Origin: Pseudomonas sp. | GTDB taxonomy: Bacteria > Pseudomonadota > Gammaproteobacteria > Pseudomonadales > Pseudomonadaceae | Direction: 5' to 3' | Length of the DNA: 64,000 nt | Assembly (NCBI GenBank): GCA_007713455.1 | Contig: VMRT01000010.1 | Location: forward strand, 248,001 to 312,000 | Shown: positions 40,458 through 48,619 of the stretch, in pieces | How positions within the stretch are numbered: position 1 is the first letter of the stretch | Layout: the number at the start of each line of letters is the position of its first letter | The notes under the pieces: model-generated | Databases searched by the model: none | What the model was told of the DNA's origin: nothing | The model's input: only the letters and a program-made list of their open reading frames with translations | Made by a program: the position numbers and the translations under genes

Positions 40458-40501
40458 TGTGGACCGAACAGCGCACAAAGCGCGACAGCAAGAGGTGAAA
40501 C

Positions 40502-41752
40502 ATGGATAGCACTGCATTGATACCCGTCCAGTACGGACTCGATACCTTCTACTTCGTGATCTGCGGAGCGCTGGTGATGTGGATGGCGGCAGGTTTCGCC
40601 ATGCTCGAAGCCGGTCTGGTCCGGGCGAAGAACACCGCCGAGATCCTCACCAAGAACATCGTGCTCTACGCGCTGGCGTCGATCATGTATCTGCTGGTCG
40701 GCTACTACATCATGTACTCCAGCCCGGACGGCGGCATCCTGCCGAGCCTGGGCTTCCTGATCGGCGACGAGAACGCCGTCGACGTGGTCGCCGCCGGTGG
40801 TGAGGACGCGCCTTACTACTCCGCGCGTGCCGACTTCTTCTTCCAGATCGTGTTCGCCGCGACCTGCATGTCGGTGGTTTCCGGTGCGGTGGCCGAACGC
40901 ATGAAGCTGTGGGCGTTCATCGCCTTCGCGGTGGTGATGACCGGCTTCATCTACCCGGTTCAGGGCTTCTGGAAGTGGGGCGGTGGTTTCCTCGACGCGG
41001 CGGGTTACCTCGACTTCGCAGGCTCGGGCATCGTACACATGGCCGGTGCGGCTGCTGCTCTGGCGGGTGTGCTGCTGCTCGGTCCGCGTAAGGGCAAGTA
41101 CGGTGCGAACGGTCAGATCAACGCCATCCCCGGTGCCAACATGCCGCTGGCGACCCTCGGTGCCTTCATCCTGTGGATGGGCTGGTTCGGCTTCAACGGT
41201 GGCTCGCAGCTGAAGATGAGCACCATCGAAGACGCCAATGCCGTCGCTCAGGTCTTCGTCAACACCAACATGGGCGCTGCAGGCGGCCTGATCGCCGCGC
41301 TGATCACCGCGCGTCTGCTGTTCGGCAAGTCCGACCTGACCATGGTGCTCAACGGCGCGCTGGCCGGTCTGGTGGCGATCACTGCCGAACCGCTGACCCC
41401 GAGCGCTCTGCAGGCGACCCTGATCGGCGGCGTGGGTGGTGTGCTGGTGGTGTTCAGCATCCTTGGCCTGGACAAGCTCAAGCTCGATGACCCGGTCGGT
41501 GCCATCTCCGTGCACGGTGTTGCCGGCATGTGGGGCCTGCTGGCCGTGCCGCTGACCAACGCCGATGCCACCTTCGGTGCCCAGCTGCTGGGTCTGGTGT
41601 CGATCTTCCTCTGGGTGTTCATCGCCAGCCTGATCGTCTGGGGCATCATCAAGGCGGTGATGGGCCTGCGTGTCAGCGAGGAAGAGGAATACGAGGGCGT
41701 GGACGTCGTCGAGTGCGGTCTGGAAGCCTATCCGGAGTTCACTCGCCAGTAA
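40502..41752 (+). CDS. amtB2: Ammonium transporter, second copy
   Basis: 416 residues. An Amt family channel lacking a cleavable signal peptide: it starts directly with DTFYFVICGALVMWMAAGFAMLEAGLVRAKNT. The pore His residues lie in DFAGSGIVHMAGAAAAL and AISVHGVAGMWGLL, and the C-terminal tail is LRVSEEEEYEGVDVVECGLEAYPEF. It is clearly divergent from amtB1 (different N-terminus, different tail), so the pair is not a recent duplication. An operon with one glnK and two amtB genes has been described in P. stutzeri A1501. Followed by a strong terminator. Confidence 0.95.
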   Translation: MDSTALIPVQYGLDTFYFVICGALVMWMAAGFAMLEAGLVRAKNTAEILTKNIVLYALASIMYLLVGYYIMYSSPDGGILPSLGFLIGDENAVDVVAAGGEDAPYYSARADFFFQIVFAATCMSVVSGAVAERMKLWAFIAFAVVMTGFIYPVQGFWKWGGGFLDAAGYLDFAGSGIVHMAGAAAALAGVLLLGPRKGKYGANGQINAIPGANMPLATLGAFILWMGWFGFNGGSQLKMSTIEDANAVAQVFVNTNMGAAGGLIAALITARLLFGKSDLTMVLNGALAGLVAITAEPLTPSALQATLIGGVGGVLVVFSILGLDKLKLDDPVGAISVHGVAGMWGLLAVPLTNADATFGAQLLGLVSIFLWVFIASLIVWGIIKAVMGLRVSEEEEYEGVDVVECGLEAYPEFTRQ

Positions 41753-41771
41753 CGATTCGCTGGTTCATGAC

Positions 41772-41803
41772 AAGGGCGCCTTTTGGCGCCCTTTGTTTTT
41801 TTT
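41772..41803 (+). terminator. Rho-independent terminator after amtB2
   Basis: AAGGGCGCC pairs with GGCGCCCTT around TTTT, followed by TG and a run of eight T, 19 bases after the stop codon. It closes the glnK operon. Confidence 0.93.
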
Positions 41804-41854
41804 GGCGCCACGCTAGAATGCGCGCGACCAGCCGTTGAACATGAGTCTTCGAAC

Positions 41855-42280
41855 ATGTGGCAACAGACCCTGATCACCTTGCGCGCGCGGCCACGCGGCT
41901 TTCATCTGGTCACCGATGAGCTGCTCGACGCACTGCCGGAACTGCGGCAATGCCGGGTCGGTCTGTTACACCTGTGGCTGCGGCATACCTCGGCCTCGCT
42001 GACGATCAACGAGAATGCCGATGCAGCGGTTCGGCGAGATTTCGAGCGCTTCTTCAATCGCCTGGTGCCGCAGGGTGAGGGAGGCTATGAGCACGACTAC
42101 GAAGGGCCGGACGATCTGCCGGCGCATTTCAAGGCCAGCCTGCTCGGCTGCCAGTTGAGCCTGCCGGTCAGCGATGGGGGGCTGGCACTCGGTACCTGGC
42201 AGGGCATCTATCTCGGAGAGCACCGCGACCAGGGTGGCGCGCGGCAGATTGTGGCAACGCTGCACGGGACGGCAAGTTGA
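41855..42280 (+). CDS. YjbQ/UPF0047 family protein
   Basis: 141 residues. The family motif [20 protein letters not shown] and the later [13 protein letters not shown] hold the conserved His/Asn/Glu residues of the YjbQ fold. Some members show thiamine-phosphate-synthase activity; the physiological role is uncertain. Same position as in P. aeruginosa, between the ammonium transporter and sutA. ATG 41855 chosen; the ATG at 41841 is in another frame. Confidence 0.88.
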   Translation: MWQQTLITLRARPRGFHLVTDELLDALPELRQCRVGLLHLWLRHTSASLTINENADAAVRRDFERFFNRLVPQGEGGYEHDYEGPDDLPAHFKASLLGCQLSLPVSDGGLALGTWQGIYLGEHRDQGGARQIVATLHGTAS

Positions 42281-42358
42281 ATTTTTTTTGGCGGTGTCGG
42301 TCTTTCCGCATCGCTGGGCTATAACTTACTCCGCTTTGGCAAGGCCATGAGGTTGAAC

Positions 42359-42688
42359 ATGAGCGACGAAGAACTAGAACAAGACGATCTGGACGTTAGC
42401 GACGAGGAGGAAGGGGAAGAGCTGAACGCTGCCGATGATGGCGACGACAGTCTCGACGACGAAGGGACCGACAGCGAGCGCGCTACGCCGGCCAAGAAGG
42501 CCAAGGCGAAGGCCGTGGAACCGGACGAACTGCCGAGCCTGGAAGCCAAGCAGAAAGAGCGCGATGCACTGGCGCGGGCCATGGAAGAATTTCTCGCGCG
42601 TGGCGGCCAAGTGCAGGAAGTCGAGCCCAATGTGGTCGCCGACCCGCCGAAGAAGCCGGATAGCAAGTACGGTAGTCGCCCTATCTGA
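42359..42688 (+). CDS. sutA: Transcriptional regulator SutA
   Basis: 109 residues. A very acidic N-terminal half (repeated DEEE and DDGD), a short basic AKKAKAKA patch, a central helix (LEAKQKERDALARAMEEFLARGG), and the conserved tail ending PNVVADPPKKPDSKYG. This is the architecture of P. aeruginosa SutA, which binds RNA polymerase and supports transcription during slow growth. ATG 42359 has GAGG six bases upstream. A bidirectional terminator follows. Confidence 0.9.
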   Translation: MSDEELEQDDLDVSDEEEGEELNAADDGDDSLDDEGTDSERATPAKKAKAKAVEPDELPSLEAKQKERDALARAMEEFLARGGQVQEVEPNVVADPPKKPDSKYGSRPI

Positions 42689-42702
42689 GCACCAAAAAGA
42701 AT

Positions 42703-42739
42703 TGCGCAAAAGCCCGCCTCCAAGGCGGGCTTTTGCGCA
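42703..42739. terminator. Bidirectional terminator between sutA and yigB
   Basis: A 16-base perfect stem, GCGCAAAAGCCCGCCT with its complement, around a CCA loop. A- and T-runs within the arms let it act from both sides; it separates two convergent genes. Confidence 0.93.
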
Positions 42740-42759
42740 TCTGGCGTCTGGCTTCTCGC

Positions 42760-43461
42760 TCAGTCGCCGCGCCAGCCGAGCAGCAGCTTGGGCAATTCGG
42801 CCAGGCTCTGGATTTGCGCATCGGGATGGTAATCGTGCGGCCAGGCGGCGCGCTTGGGGTTGAACCAGATCGCTCGCATGCCCGCCTGTTGCGCGCCGGC
42901 GATGTCATCCAGCGCGTGGTCGCCGACGTGCACGGCCTGTTCCGGGCGCGCAGCGCCCAGGCGCAGGGCTTGCTGGAACGGATGCGGGTCGGGCTTGCCG
43001 ACGCCCAGCTCCTCGGCGCACAGAGTGAACTGGAAATAGTCGGCCAAGCCCAGGCGGCGCACGTCGGCATTGCCGTTGGTGATCACGCCGAGGGTGTAGT
43101 GATTGGCGAGAAATTCCAGGGTCGGTTGCACGTCCGGGAAAATCTGCACCTCATGGCGCGCGTCGAGAAATACCTGGAAGGCCCGTTCGGCCAGTTCTCC
43201 CGCTTCGTCGGCGGGATAGCCGGCATCGTGCAGCGCGTGCTGCAGGATGCGCCGGCGCAGCTCGCTGATACGGTGGCGCAGCGCCGAGTCCTGCTCCACC
43301 AGCATGCGGCGGATCGCGCCGAGGGCTTCGACGGGAAATTCGCCCAGGCGCGGTGCATGCACGCCGAGCCAGTCGCGCAGGGCAGTCTCGGCGCTCTGGA
43401 TGGCCGGAGTGGTTTCCCAGAAGGTATCGTCCAGGTCGAAGGTGATCAGGCGAATGCTCAT
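42760..43461 (-). CDS. yigB: HAD family hydrolase, YigB-like
   Basis: 233 residues. HAD motif I DLDDTFW (D9, D11), motif II in GVITNGNAD, motif III Lys in [10 protein letters not shown], motif [20 protein letters not shown]. coli YigB dephosphorylates FMN in riboflavin synthesis; the substrate here is inferred. The ATG overlaps the xerC stop by four bases (ATGA), as in the conserved dapF-yigA-xerC-yigB order. Confidence 0.9.
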   Translation of the reverse strand: MSIRLITFDLDDTFWETTPAIQSAETALRDWLGVHAPRLGEFPVEALGAIRRMLVEQDSALRHRISELRRRILQHALHDAGYPADEAGELAERAFQVFLDARHEVQIFPDVQPTLEFLANHYTLGVITNGNADVRRLGLADYFQFTLCAEELGVGKPDPHPFQQALRLGAARPEQAVHVGDHALDDIAGAQQAGMRAIWFNPKRAAWPHDYHPDAQIQSLAELPKLLLGWRGD

Positions 43462-44357
43462 GTGTCGGTATCCTGCTTGCGCTTGGCGCGCGGATGCGCC
43501 TGATCGTAGACCTTGGCAAGGTGCTGAAAGTCCAGATGGGTGTAGATCTGCGTGGTGCCGATGTCGGCATGGCCGAGCAGCTCCTGCACCGAGCGCAGGT
43601 CCTGCGACGACTCCAGCAGATGGCTGGCGAAGCTGTGGCGCAACATGTGTGGATGCAGGTGCTGGCCGAGCTCGCGCACGCCGGCCTGGCGCACTCGCAC
43701 TTGCACGGCCCGCGCGCCGAGACGGCGACCCTGCTGGCCGATGAATACCGCGCCATCGGCCGGGTTGGCCAGCGCACGTACAGGCAACCAGGCCTGCAAC
43801 GCCTCGCGCGCCTTGCGCCCTACCGGCAGCTCGCGCACCTTGTTGCCCTTGCCGAGCACTCGCACCATGCCCGCGGGCAGGTCGAGCTGGTCGAGGTTCA
43901 GGCCGACCAGTTCCGAAAGCCGAAGGCCGGATGAATAGAACAGCTCGAGCATCGCCTGATCGCGCAGGCCGATGAAATCGTCCTCGACGCCACCATCGAG
44001 CAGCTGCATGGCGCGATCGGTATCCAGCAGCTTCGGAAGACGTCGTTCACCTTTCGGCGCGGACAGGCCGGTAGCCGGATCGTGCTGACAGAGGCCTTCC
44101 TGATTCAGGTAGCGGTAGAGGCCGCGCACCGATGAGAGCAGGCGCGCCACGCTGCGACTGGACTGGCCCTGGCGATGCAGCGCGCCGACCAGTTGGCGCA
44201 GGTGTCGGCCTTGCAGTGCACTCCACTCGGCGATGTTTTCGCGCTCGCAGTAAGTCAGCAGCTTGTTCAGGTCGCGGCGGTAGCCGTCCAGCGAGTGGCC
44301 CGACAGCTGCCGGGCGCTGCGCAGGTGTTCGAAGTAGGCGTCGAGTTCGTTCTGCAT
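43458..44357 (-). CDS. xerC: Site-specific tyrosine recombinase XerC
   Basis: Resolves chromosome dimers at dif together with XerD. 299 residues, standard. N-terminal SAM-like domain (3-85) and a catalytic domain with R146 (GLRLSEL), K173, H237 and R240 (HMLRH), H263 and nucleophile Y272. The context (downstream of dapF and DUF484, before yigB) identifies it as XerC rather than XerD or an integrase. Confidence 0.96.
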   Translation of the reverse strand: MQNELDAYFEHLRSARQLSGHSLDGYRRDLNKLLTYCERENIAEWSALQGRHLRQLVGALHRQGQSSRSVARLLSSVRGLYRYLNQEGLCQHDPATGLSAPKGERRLPKLLDTDRAMQLLDGGVEDDFIGLRDQAMLELFYSSGLRLSELVGLNLDQLDLPAGMVRVLGKGNKVRELPVGRKAREALQAWLPVRALANPADGAVFIGQQGRRLGARAVQVRVRQAGVRELGQHLHPHMLRHSFASHLLESSQDLRSVQELLGHADIGTTQIYTHLDFQHLAKVYDQAHPRAKRKQDTDT

Positions 44358-44423
44358 GAGCAGGCTCCAGCCTCAGGCCGCGAGCGGGCGCGTGTGGTGC
44401 GTGGCGTTGGTCGGCAATTGCGC

Positions 44424-45119
44424 TCAGCGTACCGAGCGCAGCGGCGTACCGAAGCGCGGCAGCACGCGGGTCAGCACTTCGGCGATATAACCGAGGAACA
44501 GCGTGCCCAGCGAGCTCTTGTAGTGCTGTGGATCCGGGCTGCCGATCGCCAGCACGCCGAGCTGATTGTTCAGGCTGACTACCGCTGCGGAGCCCACGCT
44601 GCCGCTGTCTTCGGCGCCAAACAGAAAGCTCAGCTCGTGCGGACGGAGTACGCCGCAGATGGTCTTGCCGCCGTCGAGCAGCCCACCGATGCTCTGCTGC
44701 GCCTCGCCAGTGCTGACGCAGCGGCCCACCGGCAGTGTCGCGTCGCTGAAGAGGATCAGGCTGACGTAGGGCACCTGGAATTCGTGGCGCAGGCTGTCTT
44801 CCACCGCGCTGACCACTTCTTCCAGGCTGCTGGCGTCGAGCAGGTCGAGCACCAGGCGGCGGGTCTTGTCGAACAGACGGTCGTTGTCGCGCGCCACGTC
44901 CATCAGTTGCGACAGGCGATGGCGCATCTCGATGTTGCGCTCACGCAGCAGCTTGACCTGACGCTCCACCAGCGACACCGCGGTGCCCGGCTGATGGGGA
45001 ATGCGCAGCTCAGGGATCAGCTCGTCGTGGTCGACGAAGAATTCCGGGTGGGCGCGCAGGTAGGCGGCGACTGCTTCGGCGTCGGGTAGCGGGGTGCTGC
45101 CCTGAGTCTGGTCGGTCAT
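44424..45119 (-). CDS. DUF484 (YigA-like) GAF-domain protein
   Basis: 231 residues. An N-terminal helical part with [22 protein letters not shown] and a coiled coil ([19 protein letters not shown]), then a GAF-like domain from about residue 90. Function unknown. The ATG overlaps the dapF stop by four bases, so it is part of the dapF-xerC operon throughout gammaproteobacteria. Confidence 0.92.
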   Translation of the reverse strand: MTDQTQGSTPLPDAEAVAAYLRAHPEFFVDHDELIPELRIPHQPGTAVSLVERQVKLLRERNIEMRHRLSQLMDVARDNDRLFDKTRRLVLDLLDASSLEEVVSAVEDSLRHEFQVPYVSLILFSDATLPVGRCVSTGEAQQSIGGLLDGGKTICGVLRPHELSFLFGAEDSGSVGSAAVVSLNNQLGVLAIGSPDPQHYKSSLGTLFLGYIAEVLTRVLPRFGTPLRSVR

Positions 45120-45946
45120 AGGCGAACCTGTCCTTCAAATACACGAACGGCGGGGCCGGTCATCATAACCGGCTGCCCGGGACCTGCCCATTCGATGGAC
45201 AGGCGGCCACCCGGCAGCTCAATCTGCACCGGCGAATCCATCCAGCCCTGGCGTATTGCCGCGACCGCAGCCGCGCAGGCGCCGGTACCGCAGGCCTGGG
45301 TTTCGCCGGCGCCGCGTTCCCACACGCGCAGCCGCGCATGGCGGCGATCGACGACCTGCAGGAAGCCGACATTGACCCGTTGCGGAAAGCGCGGGTGATG
45401 TTCGATCTTCGGTCCGAGTTCATGCACAGGTGCCTGCTCGACGCTGTCGACGCGTAGCACCGCATGGGGGTTGCCCATCGACACGGCGGCCAGCTCGACG
45501 CGCTGGCCATCGACTTCGAGCGGATAGCTCAGAGCTTCCTGGTCGGCCTGGAACGGAATCTCGGCCGGTACTAGTCGCGGCGGGCCCATATCCACGCGAA
45601 TCTGCCCATCGGGACGGATATCCAGCTCGATGATGCCGCCCTTGGTTTCGACCTTGATCTTGCGTTTCACGGTCAGGCGCTTGTCGATCACGAAGCGGGC
45701 GAAGCAGCGCGCGCCGTTGCCGCACTGCTCCACTTCCGAACCGTCGGAATTGAAGATGCGGTAGCGGAAATCCACGTCCGGGTTCTGCGGCGGCTCGACG
45801 ATCAGCAGCTGATCGAAACCGACTCCGGTGTGGCGATCGCCCCACTGCTTGGCGTGCTTGGGCTGAATGTGCGCGTGCTGGCTGACCAGGTCGATGACCA
45901 TGAAGTCGTTGCCCAGACCGTGCATCTTGGTAAAGCGCAGAAGCAT
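45116..45946 (-). CDS. dapF: Diaminopimelate epimerase
   Basis: Converts LL- to meso-diaminopimelate for lysine and peptidoglycan. 276 residues, the usual length. The catalytic cysteines are C75 in EQCGNGARC and C219 in [12 protein letters not shown] 45946 ([15 protein letters not shown]) follows lysA by 10 bases, with the GAGG ribosome site overlapping the lysA stop. Confidence 0.97.
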   Translation of the reverse strand: MLLRFTKMHGLGNDFMVIDLVSQHAHIQPKHAKQWGDRHTGVGFDQLLIVEPPQNPDVDFRYRIFNSDGSEVEQCGNGARCFARFVIDKRLTVKRKIKVETKGGIIELDIRPDGQIRVDMGPPRLVPAEIPFQADQEALSYPLEVDGQRVELAAVSMGNPHAVLRVDSVEQAPVHELGPKIEHHPRFPQRVNVGFLQVVDRRHARLRVWERGAGETQACGTGACAAAVAAIRQGWMDSPVQIELPGGRLSIEWAGPGQPVMMTGPAVRVFEGQVRL

Positions 45947-45956
45947 GATCTTGGCC

Positions 45957-47204
45957 TCAAGTGGGCAGCAGGCTTTCGCCGGCGTATAGCTCCTGAACGC
46001 TCTCGCGACGGCGCACTTCGAAGGCCTGGTCACCGTCCACCAGCACCTCGGCGGCGCGGCCGCGGGTGTTGTAGTTGGAGCTCATGACGAAGCCGTAGGC
46101 ACCGGCCGAACACACCGCCAGCAGGTCGCCCTCGACCAGCGCCAGCTCACGATCCTTGGCGAGGAAGTCGCCGGTCTCGCAGATCGGTCCGACGATGTCG
46201 TAGCGACGCGTATCGCCTTCGTGCGGCTGCACCGCGACCACGTTCATCCAGGCCTGGTACAGCGCCGGGCGGATCAGGTCGTTCATCGCCGCATCGACGA
46301 TGGCGAAATCCTTGTGCGCGGTGTGCTTGAGGTATTCCACGCGGGTCAGCAGCACGCCGGCGTTGGCGACGATGGAGCGGCCCGGCTCGAACACCAGCGC
46401 CAGCCCGCGGCCTTCGATGCGCTGGCGCACGGCCTGGATGTAGTCGCCGGCCAGCGGTGGCTGCTCGTCGCGGTAACGCACACCGAGGCCGCCACCGAGG
46501 TCAAGGTGACGAATCTGGATGCCGCGTGCGGCGAGGCGCTCGGTCAGTGCGAGCAGGCGGTCGAGCGCATCGAGGAAAGGCGGCAGGCTGGTCAGCTGCG
46601 AACCGATATGGCAGTCGACACCGACCACTTCCAGGTTCGGCAGCTCGGCGGCACGGGCGTAGACCGCCTCGGCATTGTCGATATCGATGCCGAACTTGTT
46701 CTCTTTGAGACCTGTGGAAATGTACGGGTGGGTGCCGGCATCGACGTCCGGATTGACCCGCAGCGACACCGGCGCCTTTTTGCCGAGCTCGGCGGCGACC
46801 TGCTGCAGGCGCTCCAGCTCATCGGTGGATTCCACGTTGAAGCAGTGCACGCCGACTTCCAGCGCTCGGCGCATGTCGTCACGGGTCTTGCCGACGCCAG
46901 AGAAGACGATACGGTCCGGCTGTCCGCCGGCGGCCAGTACGCGCTCCAGCTCACCGCGCGAGACGATGTCGAAACCGGCGCCGAGACGTGCCAGAACGTT
47001 CAGTACGCCCAGGTTCGAATTGGCTTTGACGGCGAAGCAGACCAGATGCGGCATGCCATCCAGCGCATCGGCATAGGCCCGGTACTGGGCTTCGATGTGC
47101 GCGCGGGAATAGACATAGGTCGGGGTGCCGAAGCGTTGCGCAAGTGCGGGCAGTGCCACGCCTTCCGCGAAGAGTTGACCGTCGCGGTACGAGAAGGCCT
47201 CCAT
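45957..47204 (-). CDS. lysA: Diaminopimelate decarboxylase
   Basis: PLP enzyme that makes lysine from meso-diaminopimelate. 415 residues. K60 in FAVKANSN binds [12 protein letters not shown] and GGGLGVRY follow, and [11 protein letters not shown] holds the Cys at the dimer active site. GGAGG precedes ATG 47204 and overlaps the lptM stop codon, so lptM-lysA-dapF are tightly packed. Confidence 0.97.
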   Translation of the reverse strand: MEAFSYRDGQLFAEGVALPALAQRFGTPTYVYSRAHIEAQYRAYADALDGMPHLVCFAVKANSNLGVLNVLARLGAGFDIVSRGELERVLAAGGQPDRIVFSGVGKTRDDMRRALEVGVHCFNVESTDELERLQQVAAELGKKAPVSLRVNPDVDAGTHPYISTGLKENKFGIDIDNAEAVYARAAELPNLEVVGVDCHIGSQLTSLPPFLDALDRLLALTERLAARGIQIRHLDLGGGLGVRYRDEQPPLAGDYIQAVRQRIEGRGLALVFEPGRSIVANAGVLLTRVEYLKHTAHKDFAIVDAAMNDLIRPALYQAWMNVVAVQPHEGDTRRYDIVGPICETGDFLAKDRELALVEGDLLAVCSAGAYGFVMSSNYNTRGRAAEVLVDGDQAFEVRRRESVQELYAGESLLPT

Positions 47205-47216
47205 GAACAGCCTCCT

Positions 47217-47357
47217 TTAGAGTTCGAAACGGTCTTTGGAACGTTCTTTGACGGTTTTCTCGTCATCCGGCAGGTACAGCGGACCTTTCTGGCCACAACC
47301 GCTGAGCGCGGCGGCGAAGACGGCGAGTGCGATGAAGGGAAGCAGAAGGCGCTTCAT
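47217..47357 (-). CDS. lptM: Small lipoprotein LptM (YifL)
   Basis: 46 residues. A lipoprotein signal [21 protein letters not shown] with the lipobox LSGC, then [11 protein letters not shown], the conserved mature start. In E. coli LptM helps LptD assemble in the LPS transport machine. Start ATG 47357 chosen over a longer frame since it yields the signal peptide. Divergent from cyaY. Confidence 0.92.
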   Translation of the reverse strand: MKRLLLPFIALAVFAAALSGCGQKGPLYLPDDEKTVKERSKDRFEL

Positions 47358-47546
47358 GGGGACTAGAATCCTTGAAAAATCTAATCGCCGGAGTATACCC
47401 AGCACCCGGCGGATTGCCTATGCGAGCAGCACGTCACACGGCGGCCGTGCTGGCGGGCGGCTCGCTTGATCCGGCTGCGCCCTGCTAAGCTCGCCGCCAT
47501 CGCATGCGGCCCGCGTCGCGTGCAGAACAATTCGAGGAAGTGTTGC

Positions 47547-47879
47547 ATGAGCCTGAGCGAAGCCCGTTATCACGATCTGGTCGATGCTGTGCAGGAGAGC
47601 GTCGAGGACGTATTCGATGACACCAGTCTGGACGTCGACCTGGAGAACTCCGGTGGTGTGCTGACCGTGCGCTTCGATAACGGCAGTCAGCTGATCCTCA
47701 GCCGCCAGCCCGCGTTGCGCCAGCTGTGGGTCGCGGCGCGCTCCGGCGGATTTCATTTCGACTACGACGAAGGCAGCCAGCTGTGGCTGTGCGATGCAAG
47801 CGGCGAGCGCCTCGGAGAGCTGCTCTCGCGGGTGACGCTGGAGCAGGGCGGCGAAGCGCTGGAGTTCGAGGATATCTGA
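47547..47879 (+). CDS. cyaY: Iron-sulfur cluster assembly protein CyaY (frataxin)
   Basis: 110 residues. The frataxin fold shows an acidic first helix (LVDAVQESVEDVFDD) and the strands LTVRFDNGSQLILSRQPALRQLWVA and GGFHFDYDEG. It binds iron and modulates IscS-dependent cluster assembly. Divergent from lptM as in many gammaproteobacteria; terminator downstream. Confidence 0.95.
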   Translation: MSLSEARYHDLVDAVQESVEDVFDDTSLDVDLENSGGVLTVRFDNGSQLILSRQPALRQLWVAARSGGFHFDYDEGSQLWLCDASGERLGELLSRVTLEQGGEALEFEDI

Positions 47880-47969
47880 CGCAATCTGCGTGCAGCCCCC
47901 GCGAGCCGGGCGCTGCCGGTGGGGCCCTTGCTTATTCGGGCTGCTGTGATAGTGTCTTCGCAGGTCAAC

Positions 47970-47995
47970 AAAACCCCGCCTTCGGGCGGGGTTTT
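47970..47995 (+). terminator. Rho-independent terminator after cyaY
   Basis: AAAACCCCGCC pairs with GGCGGGGTTTT around TTCG, and is followed by GCTTTTTT. A strong terminator 90 bases after the cyaY stop and before rnk. Confidence 0.93.
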
Positions 47996-48039
47996 GCTTT
48001 TTTCGTGTTTTATTTTTTCGCAGGAGCTTGCCAGAACCC

Positions 48040-48444
48040 ATGACCAGTGCACCGCCGATCATCCTTACCCAACTCGATCTGCAGCGCCTTGAGCGGCTGC
48101 TCGACAGTCTGGACGACTACGGTCCGGCCGCCGAAGCGCTCGAGCAGGAACTGTCGCGGGCGCAGATCGTGGAACGCAGCGAGATGCCTGCGGGCGTCGT
48201 GACCATGAATTCGCGCGTGCACTGCCGCGACGAAGGCACGGGCAAGGACTACCACCTGACGCTGGCCTATCCCCACGACGCCGGCAAGGAAGGCACCGTG
48301 TCCGTGCTCGCACCGGTCGGTACGGCGCTGCTGGGCATGAGTGTCGGCCAGCACATCGACTGGCCGACTCCATCCGGCAAGATGATCAAGCTCACCCTGC
48401 TCGCGATCGAATACCAGCCCGAAGCGGCAGGCGATCCGTTCTGA
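48040..48444 (+). CDS. rnk: Regulator of nucleoside diphosphate kinase
   Basis: 134 residues. A short N-terminal helical region (LTQLDLQRLERLLDSL) and a GreA/GreB C-terminal-like domain (YHLTLAYPHDAGKEGTVSVLAPVGTALLG, then GQHIDWPTP). Rnk binds RNA polymerase and, in P. aeruginosa, affects alginate and nucleotide levels. ATG 48040 with CAGGAG upstream. The 175 bases after it show no gene or clear terminator. Confidence 0.92.
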   Translation: MTSAPPIILTQLDLQRLERLLDSLDDYGPAAEALEQELSRAQIVERSEMPAGVVTMNSRVHCRDEGTGKDYHLTLAYPHDAGKEGTVSVLAPVGTALLGMSVGQHIDWPTPSGKMIKLTLLAIEYQPEAAGDPF

Positions 48445-48619
48445 CGGGCGACGCTTGCGAGATGATCAGCCTGGCCGCCGCTGCGATCGGGCTGGTAGCA
48501 GCTTTCGGCAGCTCTGCCTTTGTTGGTGCGAAAAGCGTTGGATAGCCACTGCGCAATGCAACTGGTTCGTCAGGCCAGAACCTCGTCGAGACGCTGACTG
48601 AAGCCCCTTCAGCGCCCTC

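Noticed and set aside
39149..41515. 788-codon minus-strand open frame covering both amtB genes
   Set aside because: Its product is His/Asp/Gln-rich with no family pattern; it is the mirror of high-GC coding on the other strand.
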